The notes beneath the pieces were generated by a model that searched no databases, was not told the origin of the DNA, and saw only the letters and a program-made list of their open reading frames with translations. Below are positions 26,455-35,497 of a stretch of DNA of 64,000 bases, piece by piece (position 1 is the stretch's first letter; each line of letters opens with the position of its first letter). This DNA is from Mycolicibacterium novocastrense (lineage in GTDB: Bacteria; Actinomycetota; Actinomycetes; Mycobacteriales; Mycobacteriaceae): positions 1 to 64,000 of the forward strand of contig NZ_BCTA01000017.1 of assembly GCF_001570485.1 (NCBI RefSeq), in the 5' to 3' direction. Both the position numbers and the translations under genes were made by a program.

Positions 26455-26775
26455 TCAGCTGCTGTTGCCCTCGGAGGTTTCGGTGCCCGCAGATTCCTTG
26501 CCGAACTTCGGGTTGCCGTCATCGTCGAGCCAGTCGTTGACCGCGGTACCCGCAACCGCACCGCCGGTGCCAGGCATTTTGGTGGTCGGCCTCTCTTCTT
26601 CGTAGGCCTTGTGCATCTCTTTGGCTTTTTCCCGATGCTCGTCGGTGACTTCGGGTTTCTCGGTGGGCGGCGGCGTTTCCTGTTCGCTGGTGACCTGGTG
26701 GTGTTCGTCGGTCTCCGGTTCGGCTTTCCGCTGCTCCTCGATGAACCCTGGGTCCTGCCCTTGTTCGCTGGTCAT
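26455..26775 (-). CDS. Hydrophilic low-complexity protein
   Basis: 106 residues, very rich in Glu, Thr, Pro and Lys, with no hydrophobic core and no Cys. The middle (EHREKAKEMHKAYEEERP) is a charged helix; the end contains DWLDDDGNPKFGKES. It looks intrinsically disordered. I do not recognise the family. The frame is supported by a clear ATG and by codon use typical of the genome. Confidence 0.55.
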   Translation of the reverse strand: MTSEQGQDPGFIEEQRKAEPETDEHHQVTSEQETPPPTEKPEVTDEHREKAKEMHKAYEEERPTTKMPGTGGAVAGTAVNDWLDDDGNPKFGKESAGTETSEGNSS

Positions 26776-26820
26776 GGAACTACGACTGCCCGGAGAGCCG
26801 AAATACGAAACGCAGTTCGG

Positions 26821-27537
26821 CTAACCGGTGGGCACTGTCCGCAAAGCGGCGGGCAGGCTGGGAAGGAAGTGTTTGCGAGCGAAAGCGCGAATGTCGTCGG
26901 CGGACTCCAGCGGCTGGGAGCTGGGCAGCAGCAACACCATCACCGCATACCGCAGGATGGTGTCGGCCAGCTCCTCGACGGTCTGTTCGCCGATCCGCTC
27001 GGCGAACCCGGCGGGGAAGATGACCCGCAACGCTGCGGCCATCCGGGTGATCGCGGCGTCGTAGTGCGTGCGGGCGAGTTCGAGCAGCAGCGCGGGTTCG
27101 TCGGTCAGTATCCGGTACAGCACGCGGTGGCGACGGAACTTCAGGATCGACAGGGTGAACGCCTCGACGTAGTAGTTCGACTGCGGCCCAGCGCGTTTGA
27201 CCTCTTCGGCGATGTCGGCGAACAGTGCGATGTTCTCGCGTTCGATCACCGCGGCCACGAGTTCGTCGCGGTTGGCGAACCGCCGGTAGATCGTGGTCCG
27301 GCTGACGCCTGCGCGGCGGGCGACGTCGTCGAGCGCGACCCGGCGGAAGCCGTGCCGCTCGAACTCGATGACGGCGGCGTCCAGGATGGCTTCCGTCGCG
27401 GGCGACGAATCGAGTCCAGTCGCGGGCGACGAATCAGGCCCAGTCGCGGGTGACGAATCGAGTCCAGTCGCGGGCGACGAATCAGGTCCAGTCGCGGGCG
27501 ACGCCTCGGGCCCGTTGGCCGGGTCAGGCCCGGGCAT
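26821..27537 (-). CDS. TetR-family regulator with repeat-expanded N-terminus
   Basis: A 238-residue regulator. Residues 1-47 are a run of octapeptides of the type GPDSSPAT encoded by five 24-bp DNA repeats. The HTH follows ([21 protein letters not shown], core [11 protein letters not shown]) and then a helical ligand domain. The start at 27537 overlaps the end of the DUF2236 gene by 14 bases, so the two are co-transcribed with the repressor second. It most likely controls the DUF2236 promoter and itself. The repeat region is probably an unstructured tail; a shorter protein starting within it would still have the full HTH. Confidence 0.85.
   Translation of the reverse strand: MPGPDPANGPEASPATGPDSSPATGLDSSPATGPDSSPATGLDSSPATEAILDAAVIEFERHGFRRVALDDVARRAGVSRTTIYRRFANRDELVAAVIERENIALFADIAEEVKRAGPQSNYYVEAFTLSILKFRRHRVLYRILTDEPALLLELARTHYDAAITRMAAALRVIFPAGFAERIGEQTVEELADTILRYAVMVLLLPSSQPLESADDIRAFARKHFLPSLPAALRTVPTG
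27395..27514. repeat. Five tandem 24-bp repeats inside the tetR gene
   Basis: Units begin at 27395, 27419, 27443, 27467 and 27491. The first four differ only at a few positions (C/T in the GGGCGA part and the GAGT/AGGC/AGGT end); the fifth is more diverged. The unit is a multiple of three, so copy-number change keeps the frame. Confidence 0.95.
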
Positions 27538-28387
27538 AACCCTTTTGGGCGTAGCTGTTGTAGCGCCAACTCATGGGCAGACGATCCCACACCCAGTTGA
27601 CCGGACGCGACCGCCACAACGCCGCGAAGCGTTGGTAGCGGCGCTCCTGGCGTTCACTCCACGGCAGTTGCAGCAGCTCGCGCGCGCGGGGCGGCAGGCC
27701 GCCGGTGGTCAGGAACGCCGCGAGCGGATTGAACACCGGCGCGATCAGCTTCCACGCCCATGCGGGAACACCTTTGGGGCACGGGAAGCCCTTCGTGACG
27801 TAGCCGACGCCGTACACCGCGGTCTTGTGCGCGACGACGATCTCGTCGAGCATGCGATCCCAGTACCGTTCGAATTCGTCGTAGGTGGCGGGCATCGGCC
27901 GGTCGCTCACACCGTAGCGGCGGTACCACGTCTTCGACTCGAGGTAGATCTGCTCCTTCTCCTCGCGGCTCAGCCGCTTGACGAAGGTGTCGGCGAAGTA
28001 GAGCACCTGCTCGACGAACGTCGCGTGTGCCCAGAAGTAGGTCTCCGGATCCAGGGCGTGGTACCGGGCGCCGTCGGGCATCTTGCCCTTGATGTCGGTG
28101 TGGAAGTCGCGCACCTGGGCGCCCGGGTTGTCTTCGTCAGAGCCGTAGACCGTGTTGAAGATCGGGGGCAGCGAGCGCTTGACCCGCGCGGCGGTGTCGT
28201 CGAAGAACACCGAGTGGTCCAGCACGCCTTGGCCGAGTTCGGCCAGCATGTTCTGCAGCACCGCGGGGCGCGGCCCGATCAGGTACATCCGGTTGTCCCC
28301 GAAATAGCGCCACACCAGCGACTGCGGGCCCAGCGGCAGCGCATCGTCGACGGGCCTGTCTGTCTCCACCAACTCGGTCATAGACAC
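27524..28387 (-). CDS. DUF2236 (MpaB-like) protein
   Basis: The 287-residue protein belongs to the DUF2236 / oxygenase MpaB-type group: [22 protein letters not shown] at the N-terminus, then [20 protein letters not shown] and the C-terminal helical region. The conserved His and Arg/Asp residues in these segments are those thought to bind haem in latex-clearing-protein relatives. Substrate unknown. ATG at 28387 is preceded by a palindrome that probably serves the downstream TetR. Confidence 0.8.
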   Translation of the reverse strand: MSMTELVETDRPVDDALPLGPQSLVWRYFGDNRMYLIGPRPAVLQNMLAELGQGVLDHSVFFDDTAARVKRSLPPIFNTVYGSDEDNPGAQVRDFHTDIKGKMPDGARYHALDPETYFWAHATFVEQVLYFADTFVKRLSREEKEQIYLESKTWYRRYGVSDRPMPATYDEFERYWDRMLDEIVVAHKTAVYGVGYVTKGFPCPKGVPAWAWKLIAPVFNPLAAFLTTGGLPPRARELLQLPWSERQERRYQRFAALWRSRPVNWVWDRLPMSWRYNSYAQKGYARA

Positions 28388-28392
28388 AGTGT

Positions 28393-28412
28393 TACAAGTT
28401 TTGCACTTTGTA
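28393..28412. promoter_or_regulatory. Candidate TetR operator before the DUF2236-tetR operon
   Basis: TACAA (28393-28397) and TTGTA (28408-28412) are inverted arms separated by ten bases, ending 6 bases from the DUF2236 start codon. Position and symmetry fit an autoregulated TetR operon. Confidence 0.5.
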
Positions 28413-28440
28413 CCAAGCGGCTGTGAGGGGTCTCACGATG

Positions 28441-28507
28441 CTGGCGAGCGACCTGTTTTGTACGTGATGTGACGGCGTGTCACGGCGCAAACACGGTCAC
28501 TCGCCAG
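28441..28507. terminator. Large nested inverted repeat between the haem-operon tail and DUF2236
   Basis: Outer arms of 13 bases (28441-28453 and 28495-28507) match at 12 positions, the first eight perfectly (CTGGCGAG/CTCGCCAG). Inside stands a second hairpin, GTGAC and GTCAC around GGCGT. The right arm includes the last codons of the small membrane gene. No T-run follows on the reverse strand, so it may be an intrinsic terminator of non-canonical type or an RNA-stability element at the end of the haem operon. Confidence 0.5.
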
Positions 28508-28781
28508 ATGGTGCGGTGGCAGATGGTGTGGTGCGGGATGCTGCGGAACGGCGAGCGCGGCGCGTGTGCGCGATGGCCAGCACCAGAAGCACCCCGGCGA
28601 CCGCCGCCAACAGCAGCGCGAGCCCCAGCATCGGCGCGCTGTACTCGACCGAGGTGGTCCGGGGTTCACCTTCGAGCACCGGCGGGACCACGACCGTCGT
28701 CTTCGCCGCCAACCAGCTCAGCACGCTGCCCACCGCGGCGGCGACGGCCAGCACCATCTCGAGCGCGGCCCGGACGGTCAT
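28497..28781 (-). CDS. Small two-helix membrane protein (Rv0514 position)
   Basis: A 94-residue protein with transmembrane helices at about 6-26 and 50-70 and a basic Ser/Thr-rich tail. It is the last gene of the hemA-hemB operon, overlapping the DUF3093 gene by ATGA. No known domain; conserved position suggests a membrane role linked to the operon. Confidence 0.65.
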   Translation of the reverse strand: MTVRAALEMVLAVAAAVGSVLSWLAAKTTVVVPPVLEGEPRTTSVEYSAPMLGLALLLAAVAGVLLVLAIAHTRRARRSAASRTTPSATAPSGE

Positions 28782-29260
28782 GCCGGCGGAATGCGCTCTT
28801 CGACGAGCTGGGTCAGCGTCTGCCGGAGCGTTTGATGCTTGCGGGCCCAGGCTTGGGCGGTGCGGTCGTTGGTCATCTTCAGCCCGATACCTGTGCGCCC
28901 GCGCGGAACACCGGTGAGCTCGCCGAGCGCCCGGGCCGACTGCCATTTCGGTGGCTCCGAACCGGTCGCCTCGGGGTAGATGCGCACGATCTCGTCGGTG
29001 CTGATGCGCTCGGTGCCCTGCCGCAGCGTCTCGGGTGTCAGCTCCACCGAGGTGTGGATGCGGGCGGCCTTGACCTGGATCGCGAGGAAGCCGCTGACCA
29101 GGACCAGGAACATCCCGGGAACCACCCACTGGAACCCGTAGCCGGCCGACGCCTGGATCAACCCCATGGCGATCGCCGCGGCGGGCCCGGCGGCCAACCA
29201 CCACCAGCTGGCACCCTGTTCGTAGAACAGCACCTGCGGCGCGGTCTGCTTGTCGGTCAC
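28778..29260 (-). CDS. DUF3093-like membrane protein (Rv0513 position)
   Basis: 160 residues: two membrane helices (about 17-35 and 43-63) followed by a soluble domain with TERISTDEIVRIYPE and GIGLKMTNDRTAQAWARKH, in keeping with DUF3093, of unknown function. GTG at 29260 overlaps the upstream stop (GTGA) and its own stop overlaps the next start. Confidence 0.68.
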   Translation of the reverse strand: MTDKQTAPQVLFYEQGASWWWLAAGPAAAIAMGLIQASAGYGFQWVVPGMFLVLVSGFLAIQVKAARIHTSVELTPETLRQGTERISTDEIVRIYPEATGSEPPKWQSARALGELTGVPRGRTGIGLKMTNDRTAQAWARKHQTLRQTLTQLVEERIPPA

Positions 29261-29628
29261 GTCGCTTCCCCTTGGGCGTTCGCGCTCGGCCGGGTGATCA
29301 GGACGGCGCCCGCGATCAGGGGCAGCACCGCGAGCAGCGTCACGATGTGAACGACGCCGCGCATCGCGAGCAGCGCGACGAACACGACGATGGTCAGCGC
29401 CAACGCGACGCCGGCCCGGCGGAACCGGACGTCACCCGCGCGGCTGCGGCCCGCGAGAAACGCCATTCCGGCGCCCGCGACTGCGGTGAGGACCCCAGCG
29501 CCGCGGAACAGCGGCGGCAGGTTCACCGAGGCGGCGATCAGCCCGCCCAGCATCAGCATCACCGCGGCGACGACCCAGCACCAGAAGGCGGCGGTGACGA
29601 CGCTGGTTCGCGGCGCAGGAGCGGTCAT
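29257..29628 (-). CDS. Four-helix membrane protein, unknown
   Basis: A 123-residue protein that is mostly hydrophobic: helices at about 12-33, 40-58, 70-90 and 93-112. No catalytic residues or known motif are visible. The start of the protein (VVTAAFWCWVVAAVMLM) resembles the segment [15 protein letters not shown] of the next upstream gene, so the two may be diverged copies. It lies 20 bases downstream of that gene. Confidence 0.6.
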   Translation of the reverse strand: MTAPAPRTSVVTAAFWCWVVAAVMLMLGGLIAASVNLPPLFRGAGVLTAVAGAGMAFLAGRSRAGDVRFRRAGVALALTIVVFVALLAMRGVVHIVTLLAVLPLIAGAVLITRPSANAQGEAT

Positions 29629-29648
29629 GGTCGGGTCAGCCTATCGGG

Positions 29649-30110
29649 TCACCGGGTGAAGTAGTCGTTGGCGTCTTTTCGGTGCAGCAGGTACACCCCG
29701 CCGACGATCAGCACCGAGCCGAGGATCGCGGTGACGGCGTAGGCGAACGCGGCGGCGGGCGGCCGATCCTCGCCGAACAGGCTGCTCACGGCGTACACGA
29801 CCGTGGCGACACCTGCGCCGGTCAATACGGTGCGAGCCCACCGGTAGCCCTGGCGCATCAAAACCTGGAAGGTCAGCGCCACGGCGCCGAGGATCACGAT
29901 GAACACCACCGAGAGGGCCAACACCGGTGCGGGTAGCCCCTCGGCGCGTTCGCTGACCAGCAGGTCGACCACCTGGCCGACGACCATCAGGACAAGCGCG
30001 ACCACCCAGAGCCAGAAGCCGGTGTCGACATCGTCGGGGCGGGCGCCCGGCTCCGGCGGCTGGCCGGCCGCATCCGGTCGGCCCTGTGGCTCCGGATTCA
30101 CGCCAGCCAA
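29649..30110 (-). CDS. Membrane protein with Pro-rich N-terminus, unknown
   Basis: 153 residues: a Pro/Gly/Asp-rich cytoplasmic start (1-30), then four membrane helices (about 31-50, 62-85, 92-112, 121-141) and a short charged end [10 protein letters not shown]. It overlaps the end of hemB by 13 bases and so belongs to the haem operon. It appears related to the following 123-residue protein; both could be a small duplicated family. Confidence 0.6.
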   Translation of the reverse strand: MAGVNPEPQGRPDAAGQPPEPGARPDDVDTGFWLWVVALVLMVVGQVVDLLVSERAEGLPAPVLALSVVFIVILGAVALTFQVLMRQGYRWARTVLTGAGVATVVYAVSSLFGEDRPPAAAFAYAVTAILGSVLIVGGVYLLHRKDANDYFTR

Positions 30111-31078
30111 CCGGCGACGTCGGCCGCCCAGTAGGTCAGGACGATGTCGGCTCCGGCCCGCCGGATGCTGGTCAGCGTTTCCAGAGCCACCGTCTGCAAG
30201 TCGATCCAGTCGTTGGCGGCGGCGGCACTGATCATCGAGTACTCGCCGGAGACCTGATAGGCCGCCACCGGAACGGGTGACAGGTCGGCGGCCGCGCGCA
30301 CCACGTCGAGGTAGCCCATCGCGGGCTTGACCATGACGATGTCGGCTCCTTCGTCGATGTCGAGTTCCACCTCGTGCAGTGCCTCGCGGGCGTTGCCCGG
30401 ATTCTGTTGGTACGTGCGACGATCGCCGCGCAGGCTCGAGCCCACCGCTTCCCGGAACGGGCCGTAGAAGCCAGAGGCGAACTTCGCGGCGTACGCCAGG
30501 ATCACCGTGTCGGTGTGTCCCGCGGCGTCCAGACCATCGCGGATCGCGGCGACCTGACCGTCCATCATTCCGCTCGGCCCGACGACGTGCGCCCCCGAAT
30601 CTGCCTGCGCCACAGCCAGTTCCACGTAGCGCTTGTTGGTCAGGTCGTTGTCGACGCGACCGGCGGAGTCGAGCACCCCGCAGTGACCGTGGTCGGTGAA
30701 CTCGTCGAGGCAGGTGTCGGCCATCAGCACGGTGTCGTCGCCGAGGTCACTCGCCAAATCGCGCAGGGCGACGTTGAGGATGCCGTCCTCGGCGACACCG
30801 ACGGAGCCGGTGGGATCCTTGTCCTCGTCGCGCGGTACACCGAACAGCATCAGGCCGCCCACACCGGCGGCCACCGCGTCGGCGGCGGCGCGACGCAGCG
30901 AGTCGCGGGTGTGTTGGACGACGCCGGGCATGGAGGCGATCGGGCGCGATTCCGATATCCCGTCGGCGACGAACATCGGCAACACGAGTTGCCGTGGCTC
31001 CAAGGTTGTTTCGGCGACCAGTCGCCGCAGCGCCGGAGTCGTGCGCAGCCGGCGGGGGCGATGCCTAGGAAAGGCCAT
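30098..31078 (-). CDS. hemB: Delta-aminolevulinic acid dehydratase (porphobilinogen synthase)
   Basis: HemB condenses two 5-aminolevulinate molecules to porphobilinogen. The 326-residue enzyme has both active-site lysines in [14 protein letters not shown] and [10 protein letters not shown]. The metal loop reads [14 protein letters not shown]: the classical zinc site has three Cys, the magnesium type has Ala and Asp, and this one keeps two Cys with an Asp, an intermediate type. It follows hemD in the operon with a 24-base gap and overlaps a small membrane gene. Confidence 0.95.
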   Translation of the reverse strand: MAFPRHRPRRLRTTPALRRLVAETTLEPRQLVLPMFVADGISESRPIASMPGVVQHTRDSLRRAAADAVAAGVGGLMLFGVPRDEDKDPTGSVGVAEDGILNVALRDLASDLGDDTVLMADTCLDEFTDHGHCGVLDSAGRVDNDLTNKRYVELAVAQADSGAHVVGPSGMMDGQVAAIRDGLDAAGHTDTVILAYAAKFASGFYGPFREAVGSSLRGDRRTYQQNPGNAREALHEVELDIDEGADIVMVKPAMGYLDVVRAAADLSPVPVAAYQVSGEYSMISAAAANDWIDLQTVALETLTSIRRAGADIVLTYWAADVAGWLA

Positions 31079-31102
31079 GCAAACCCACCTTCGGTCTCGC
31101 GG

Positions 31103-32770
31103 TCAGCGGCGGCGGCTCTTCTTACGCGGCGGGGGCAGTGCCCCCTCGGCGCGCAGCCGGGCGGCGTGCTCGGCGAGCGCCTCGACCAGCGGCCCGACGG
31201 CGGCCACCTCGGGCTGCACATCGACGCGCAGACCGAATTCCGCTGCGGTCTCGGCGGTCTTGGGCCCGATGCACGCGACGATGGTGCGCGCGTGCGGTTT
31301 GCCCGCGATACCGACCAGGTTGCGCACCGTGGAACTCGAGGTGAAGCAGACCGCGTCGAAGCCACCGGTCTTGATCATCTCGCGGGTGTGCGCGGGCGGC
31401 GGCGCGGCCCGCACCGTGCGGTACGCCGTGACGTCCTCGATCTCCCAACCGCGTTCGCGCAGACCCTCGGCCAGCGTCTCGGTGGCGATGTCGGCGCGCG
31501 GCAGCAGCACCCGGTTCACCGGGTCGAAAACGTCGTCGTACGGCGGGAACTCATCCAGCAGGCCCAGCGAGGACTGCTCGCCGGCGGGCACCAGCTCGGG
31601 ATTGATGCCGAACGCCCGCACCCGGTCGGCGGTGGCCTGGCCGACGCAGGCGATCCTCACACCGGAGAACGCCCGGGCGTCCAGACCGAACTCGTTGAAC
31701 TTCTCCCACACCGCACGCACAGCGTTGGTGGAGGTGAACACCACCCACTGGAACCGGCCGTCGACCAGTCCCTTGACCGCGCGCTCCATCTGAGCGGGGC
31801 TGCGCGGGGGCTCGACGGCGATGGTCGGGACCTCGATCGGCAGCGCACCGTGGCCCACCAGCTTCTCGCTCATCTCGCCGGCCTGGTCCTTGGTGCGGGG
31901 CACCAGCACGGTCCAGCCGTACAGTGCGCGGCTCTCCCACCAGTTCAGCTTGGTGCGGTTGGCCACGGTCTTGCCGATGGTCACGACCAGCGGTCCGGCC
32001 AACGGACCGGCCGGCTCGGTGCCCGCCAGGGTGGCCTTGTCGAGCAGCCCGGCCAACGTGGTCTCGACCGAACGCTGCTGGCACGTCGTGCCGTTCGCGG
32101 TGACCACCAGCGGCGTGGTGTCGGTCAGGCCGTACTCGATCAGCGTGCGCGCCGCATCGGGCAGATGGGACGCCGTCGCGTGCAGGATCAGCGGGCCGGG
32201 CGCGGCGGCCAGCGCGGCCCAATCGACATCGGGGTCGCGGACGTCGGCAACGGTGTGCGCCGAACCCAGCGGCAGACCCGCGTAGGTCGGCACCGCGGTG
32301 GTGTCCGGCAGGCCCGGCACGATCTCGAAGTTCAGGTGCGACTTGGCCAACGCCGACACCTCGGTGATCACGGCGTCCACCGACAGCGGATCGCCCGCCA
32401 CCAGCCGGACCACGTCGACTCCGGTGCGGGCCTCGGTGATCAGCGTCTTGGCCACCTCGGCAGGATCGCCCACGGCCGACCGGATATCCGGCCCGCCGGG
32501 CAGGGCCGGCGCTTCCGTGCCCGACGCCTCGCCGTTGTCGGCGGCCTCGGCCGGTTCGGGACCCGACGGGGGCGGCAGCTCACAACCCACCAGGGCCAGC
32601 ACCGCTTCGGGCACGTCGGGATCGGTGAACACCAAGGCAGCGTTGGCGAGCACCGTGTGGGCCCGCGTCGTCAGCAGTCCCGGGTCACCGGGACCCGAGC
32701 CGACGAACGTGATGCGGCCCGGCTTCGGCTTGCGCCCCCGCCCGCTGTTCTGGCCTGTCATCTCAGTCAC
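31103..32770 (-). CDS. hemD: Uroporphyrinogen III synthase fused to a uroporphyrin methyltransferase-like domain
   Basis: A 555-residue two-domain protein. The N-terminal half (about 18-270) resembles the SUMT/CobA tetrapyrrole methylase fold (ITFVGSGPGDPGLLTTRA, then RLVAGDP and EIVPGLPDT), with an acidic insertion at about residues 65-95. The C-terminal half (about 285-540) is the HemD synthase (VFTSTNAVRA, FTSSSTVRNLVG, IGPKTAETA) that cyclises hydroxymethylbilane. Fusion of these two is usual in actinobacteria. Residues that bind S-adenosylmethionine look incomplete after the insertion, so methylase activity is uncertain. GTG at 32770 is the start; an ATG three codons later is possible. 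Confidence 0.9.
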   Translation of the reverse strand: MTEMTGQNSGRGRKPKPGRITFVGSGPGDPGLLTTRAHTVLANAALVFTDPDVPEAVLALVGCELPPPSGPEPAEAADNGEASGTEAPALPGGPDIRSAVGDPAEVAKTLITEARTGVDVVRLVAGDPLSVDAVITEVSALAKSHLNFEIVPGLPDTTAVPTYAGLPLGSAHTVADVRDPDVDWAALAAAPGPLILHATASHLPDAARTLIEYGLTDTTPLVVTANGTTCQQRSVETTLAGLLDKATLAGTEPAGPLAGPLVVTIGKTVANRTKLNWWESRALYGWTVLVPRTKDQAGEMSEKLVGHGALPIEVPTIAVEPPRSPAQMERAVKGLVDGRFQWVVFTSTNAVRAVWEKFNEFGLDARAFSGVRIACVGQATADRVRAFGINPELVPAGEQSSLGLLDEFPPYDDVFDPVNRVLLPRADIATETLAEGLRERGWEIEDVTAYRTVRAAPPPAHTREMIKTGGFDAVCFTSSSTVRNLVGIAGKPHARTIVACIGPKTAETAAEFGLRVDVQPEVAAVGPLVEALAEHAARLRAEGALPPPRKKSRRR

Positions 32771-32783
32771 TCCGCTCTACAGC

Positions 32784-33716
32784 TCAGTTGGCGTCCGCCA
32801 TGAGTTCGCGCGCCCCGAGGTCGAACAGCTCCTCGGCCACCGAGAGCCCCAGCTCCCGGGCCCGGTCGGTCGTGCCGACGCCGGACGCGCGGATCACGTC
32901 GGATCCGTCCAGTGCCGCCACGCAGCCGCGCAGCGACACCTCTTCGAAGACGTTGCCGTCCTCATCGATGGACTCGACCACCTCAGCGATCGCGCCCACC
33001 GGTGCGTGACAACCCGCCTCCAGTCGGGCGAGCAGGGCCCGTTCAGCGGTGACCGCGGCGCGTGTGTCGGCGTCGTCCAACTCCGCCAGCAGCGCGGCGA
33101 GCTCGGTGTCGCCTGCGCGGCACTCGACCGCGAGCGCACCTTGAGCCGGTGCTGGCAACATCTGCACCGGCTCGAGAGTCTCGGTGACATCGGCCAGTCG
33201 CCCGATGCGAGCCAGTCCCGCCCGTGCGACTACGATGCCGTCGAGATCACCGTTGCTAACCCTGTTCAACCTGGTATCCAGGTTGCCTCTTAGGGGGCGG
33301 ATTTCCAAACCGAGACCCAGTGCTCTAAGCTGTGCCGCCCTCCGCGGGCTCGACGTGCCGATCAGCGAACCCGGGGGCAATTCCCCCAGCACCAGGCCAT
33401 CGCGTGCCACCAGGGCGTCCCGGGGGTCCTCGCGCGGAGGAGTCGCGGCGACGACGAAGCGGGCATCGGCCGCGGTCGGCAGATCCTTGAAGGAGTGCAC
33501 GGCGGCGTCGACCCGGCCGTCGTCGATGGCCTCCCTCAGGGCGGCGGTGAACACGCCCACACCGATCTCGGCGATCGGGCCCTGGTTGCGGTCGCCCTCG
33601 GTGGAGATGGGGACGAGCTCGGCCTCATGCCCGTTCGCGATGAGCGCGTCACGGACCGTACCGGCCTGAGTGGTCGCCAGGAGACTGGCGCGAGTGCCTA
33701 TCCGAATTGCAGTCAA
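32784..33716 (-). CDS. hemC: Hydroxymethylbilane synthase (porphobilinogen deaminase)
   Basis: HemC links four porphobilinogens into hydroxymethylbilane. Seen are [15 protein letters not shown] at the start, [20 protein letters not shown], and [12 protein letters not shown] with the Cys that carries the dipyrromethane cofactor. The 310-residue length is normal. The only start that preserves the N-terminal strand is TTG at 33716; no ATG or GTG lies between it and IRIGTR. It is preceded by AAGGCCGAG and sits three bases after hemA, so translation is probably coupled. Confidence 0.95.
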   Translation of the reverse strand: MTAIRIGTRASLLATTQAGTVRDALIANGHEAELVPISTEGDRNQGPIAEIGVGVFTAALREAIDDGRVDAAVHSFKDLPTAADARFVVAATPPREDPRDALVARDGLVLGELPPGSLIGTSSPRRAAQLRALGLGLEIRPLRGNLDTRLNRVSNGDLDGIVVARAGLARIGRLADVTETLEPVQMLPAPAQGALAVECRAGDTELAALLAELDDADTRAAVTAERALLARLEAGCHAPVGAIAEVVESIDEDGNVFEEVSLRGCVAALDGSDVIRASGVGTTDRARELGLSVAEELFDLGARELMADAN

Positions 33717-33719
33717 GCG

Positions 33720-35063
33720 TTACTCGGCCTTATCGAGATCCGGTGTGATCAAAGGCAATTCGGGCCCCGCGACGGCGTCGACGGCCTGCTGGTCGAGTTC
33801 GAACAGCTCGCGCAGCGCCTCGGCGTAGCTGTCCCCGCCCGGCGCACTCGCCAATTGCTTGACGCGCACCGTCGGCGCGTGCAGGAGTTTGTCGACGACC
33901 CGTCGCACCGTCTTGGCGACCTCGTCGCGGTGGACGGCGTCCAGGCCCGGCAGCCGGTGATCGAGCCTCAGCAACTCCGCCTCGACCACGTCGGCGGCGC
34001 GCTGACGCAGTGCGGTGACGGTCGGGGTGACCTCGGCCATCCGCTGACCGGCCAGGTAGTTGGCGACCTCGGCGGCGACGATCGCGCGGGCGGCCTCGGC
34101 GTCGGAGGCCGCGGCGCGGGCGGCCGGTTCGCGCTGGATACGGTCCATGTCCACGACGTAGACGCCGGGCAGGCCGGCCACGGCGGGGTCGACGTCACGG
34201 GGCATGCCGAGGTCGCAGATGACCAGCTGCTTGGGCTCTTGACCGTGCGCCAGGCCGCGGTGCACATCGGCCAGCGAGACCACCGGGCGCACCGCTCCCG
34301 TGCAGCAGACAACCACGTCGGCGTCGGTCAGCAGCGGAGGCAGGTGGTCGAACGGGAACGCGTGTGCGTCGACGCCCAGCTCGCGGATGTTCGCGGCGAG
34401 CCGTTTGGCCCGCGGCTGGCTGCGGTTCACGACGTGGATCCGGTCGACGCCCGCCCGGGTCAGGTGCTTGGCGGCCAGCGAGCCCATCGAACCCGCCCCG
34501 ATGACCACCGCGGTGCGACCGGCCAGCGAGCCGAGCTTGCCCTCGGCGGTGCCCAGCGCGACGGACACCACCGACGCGCCTGCGGCGTCGATGCCGGTTT
34601 CGGTGTGCACCCGCTTGCCGACGCCCAACGCGCGCTGCGACAGCTCGTGCAGGGTGCGGCCGACGGTGTGGTTGGCCTCGGCGGCGGCGTAGGCGCGGCG
34701 CACCTGGCCGAGCACCTGCTGTTCGCCGACGACCGCGGAATCCAGGCCCGACGCGACCGCGAACAGGTGCTCGACGGCCGCTTCGGCGTACCGCACATAG
34801 GCGTATTTGGTGAGGTCGTTGAGGCTCATGCCGGAGTGCTCGGAGAGCACCTGGCCGATCACCGACAACCCGCCGTGGAATGCGTCGACGACGGCGTAGA
34901 TCTCGACCCGGTTGCACGTGGACAGCACCATGGCCTCGGTGACGAGCGAGGATTGCAGCACCTGATCGACGATCTTGGCCTGATCGGACTCGTCTGTGCT
35001 CAGCTGTTCGAGCACCGACACCGGCGCACTGCGGTGCGAAACCCCGAAAAGCAGCACGCTCAC
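33720..35063 (-). CDS. hemA: Glutamyl-tRNA reductase
   Basis: HemA reduces glutamyl-tRNA to glutamate-1-semialdehyde with NADPH, the committed and usually regulated step of the C5 pathway. The nucleophile is Cys50 in [12 protein letters not shown]; the dinucleotide fold is [13 protein letters not shown] (about residue 180), and the C-terminal dimerisation helices run from about 330. The 447-residue length is standard. GTG at 35063 begins the protein [11 protein letters not shown]. It heads the operon hemA-hemC-hemD-hemB. No haem-degradation tag typical of enteric HemA is obvious. Confidence 0.95.
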   Translation of the reverse strand: MSVLLFGVSHRSAPVSVLEQLSTDESDQAKIVDQVLQSSLVTEAMVLSTCNRVEIYAVVDAFHGGLSVIGQVLSEHSGMSLNDLTKYAYVRYAEAAVEHLFAVASGLDSAVVGEQQVLGQVRRAYAAAEANHTVGRTLHELSQRALGVGKRVHTETGIDAAGASVVSVALGTAEGKLGSLAGRTAVVIGAGSMGSLAAKHLTRAGVDRIHVVNRSQPRAKRLAANIRELGVDAHAFPFDHLPPLLTDADVVVCCTGAVRPVVSLADVHRGLAHGQEPKQLVICDLGMPRDVDPAVAGLPGVYVVDMDRIQREPAARAAASDAEAARAIVAAEVANYLAGQRMAEVTPTVTALRQRAADVVEAELLRLDHRLPGLDAVHRDEVAKTVRRVVDKLLHAPTVRVKQLASAPGGDSYAEALRELFELDQQAVDAVAGPELPLITPDLDKAE

Positions 35064-35138
35064 GGCTTCATCACCACGTCATCCAAGGTAGTCGCTGAAC
35101 AGTTAGCTCACCAAATTCCACACCATTATCGCCGAAAT

Positions 35139-35183
35139 TGCGTTCCAGCAGCCGAATCCCGAGTGGAGGGCTGCTGGAACGCA
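35139..35183. terminator. 15-bp perfect inverted repeat between glutaredoxin-like gene and hemA
   Basis: Arms at 35139-35153 and 35169-35183 are fully complementary (TGCGTTCCAGCAGCC and its complement) around a 15-base loop. TTTT follows on the plus strand, and AATTT on the minus strand. It should terminate the glutaredoxin-like transcript and separate it from hemA, or shape the hemA leader. The 140-bp gap holds nothing else. Confidence 0.65.
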
Positions 35184-35203
35184 TTTTCGCGCAGAAACAG
35201 AGG

Positions 35204-35458
35204 TCACCCGGCCAAGTCGGCGCGAAGGCGTGGCTCGTCGATCTCCCAGTAGCTGTGCTCGCTGCCGTCGAGCAGAACGACCGGAAGCCGGTCGCCGTAC
35301 TCGGCACGCAGCGCCGAGTCGCCCGCGGCCGCGGCGGCGTCGACATCGGTGACGGCCAGCGTGAAGCCCAGTTCGTCGGCCAGAGCCGCGAGCCGGGCCG
35401 CCGCCGCGGTGCAGATCGTGCAACCGTCGCGCGTCAGCAACTCCACCTGGTGCTCCAC
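35204..35458 (-). CDS. Glutaredoxin-like protein (Rv0508 position)
   Basis: An 84-residue thioredoxin-fold protein with an N-terminal redox site DGCTIC (Cys13, Cys16), followed by ALADELGFTLAVTDVD and the cis-Pro strand DRLPVVLLDG. DUF836-type proteins share this pattern. The CTIC site differs from glutaredoxin CPYC. Start is GTG at 35458, which puts the first strand VELLTRDGC at the N-terminus. A strong inverted repeat separates it from hemA. Mycothiol is the likely reductant in this organism, by inference. Confidence 0.78.
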   Translation of the reverse strand: MEHQVELLTRDGCTICTAAAARLAALADELGFTLAVTDVDAAAAAGDSALRAEYGDRLPVVLLDGSEHSYWEIDEPRLRADLAG

Positions 35459-35485
35459 CCCGCCAGTATCTCCACTTCCGTGACT

Positions 35486-35491
35486 TAGGGT
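35486..35491 (+). promoter_or_regulatory. -10 element for the serB-like gene, leaderless
   Basis: TAGGGT lies at -12 to -7 from the GTG at 35498, so transcription would start at the start codon. No Shine-Dalgarno sequence is present, which agrees. Confidence 0.55.
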
Positions 35492-35497
35492 TGATTC

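Noticed and set aside
30374..32803. An 809-codon open frame on the plus strand across hemB and hemD
   Set aside because: It is antisense to two certain haem genes; its translation is Arg/Gly/His-rich without motifs, as expected for a high-G+C shadow.
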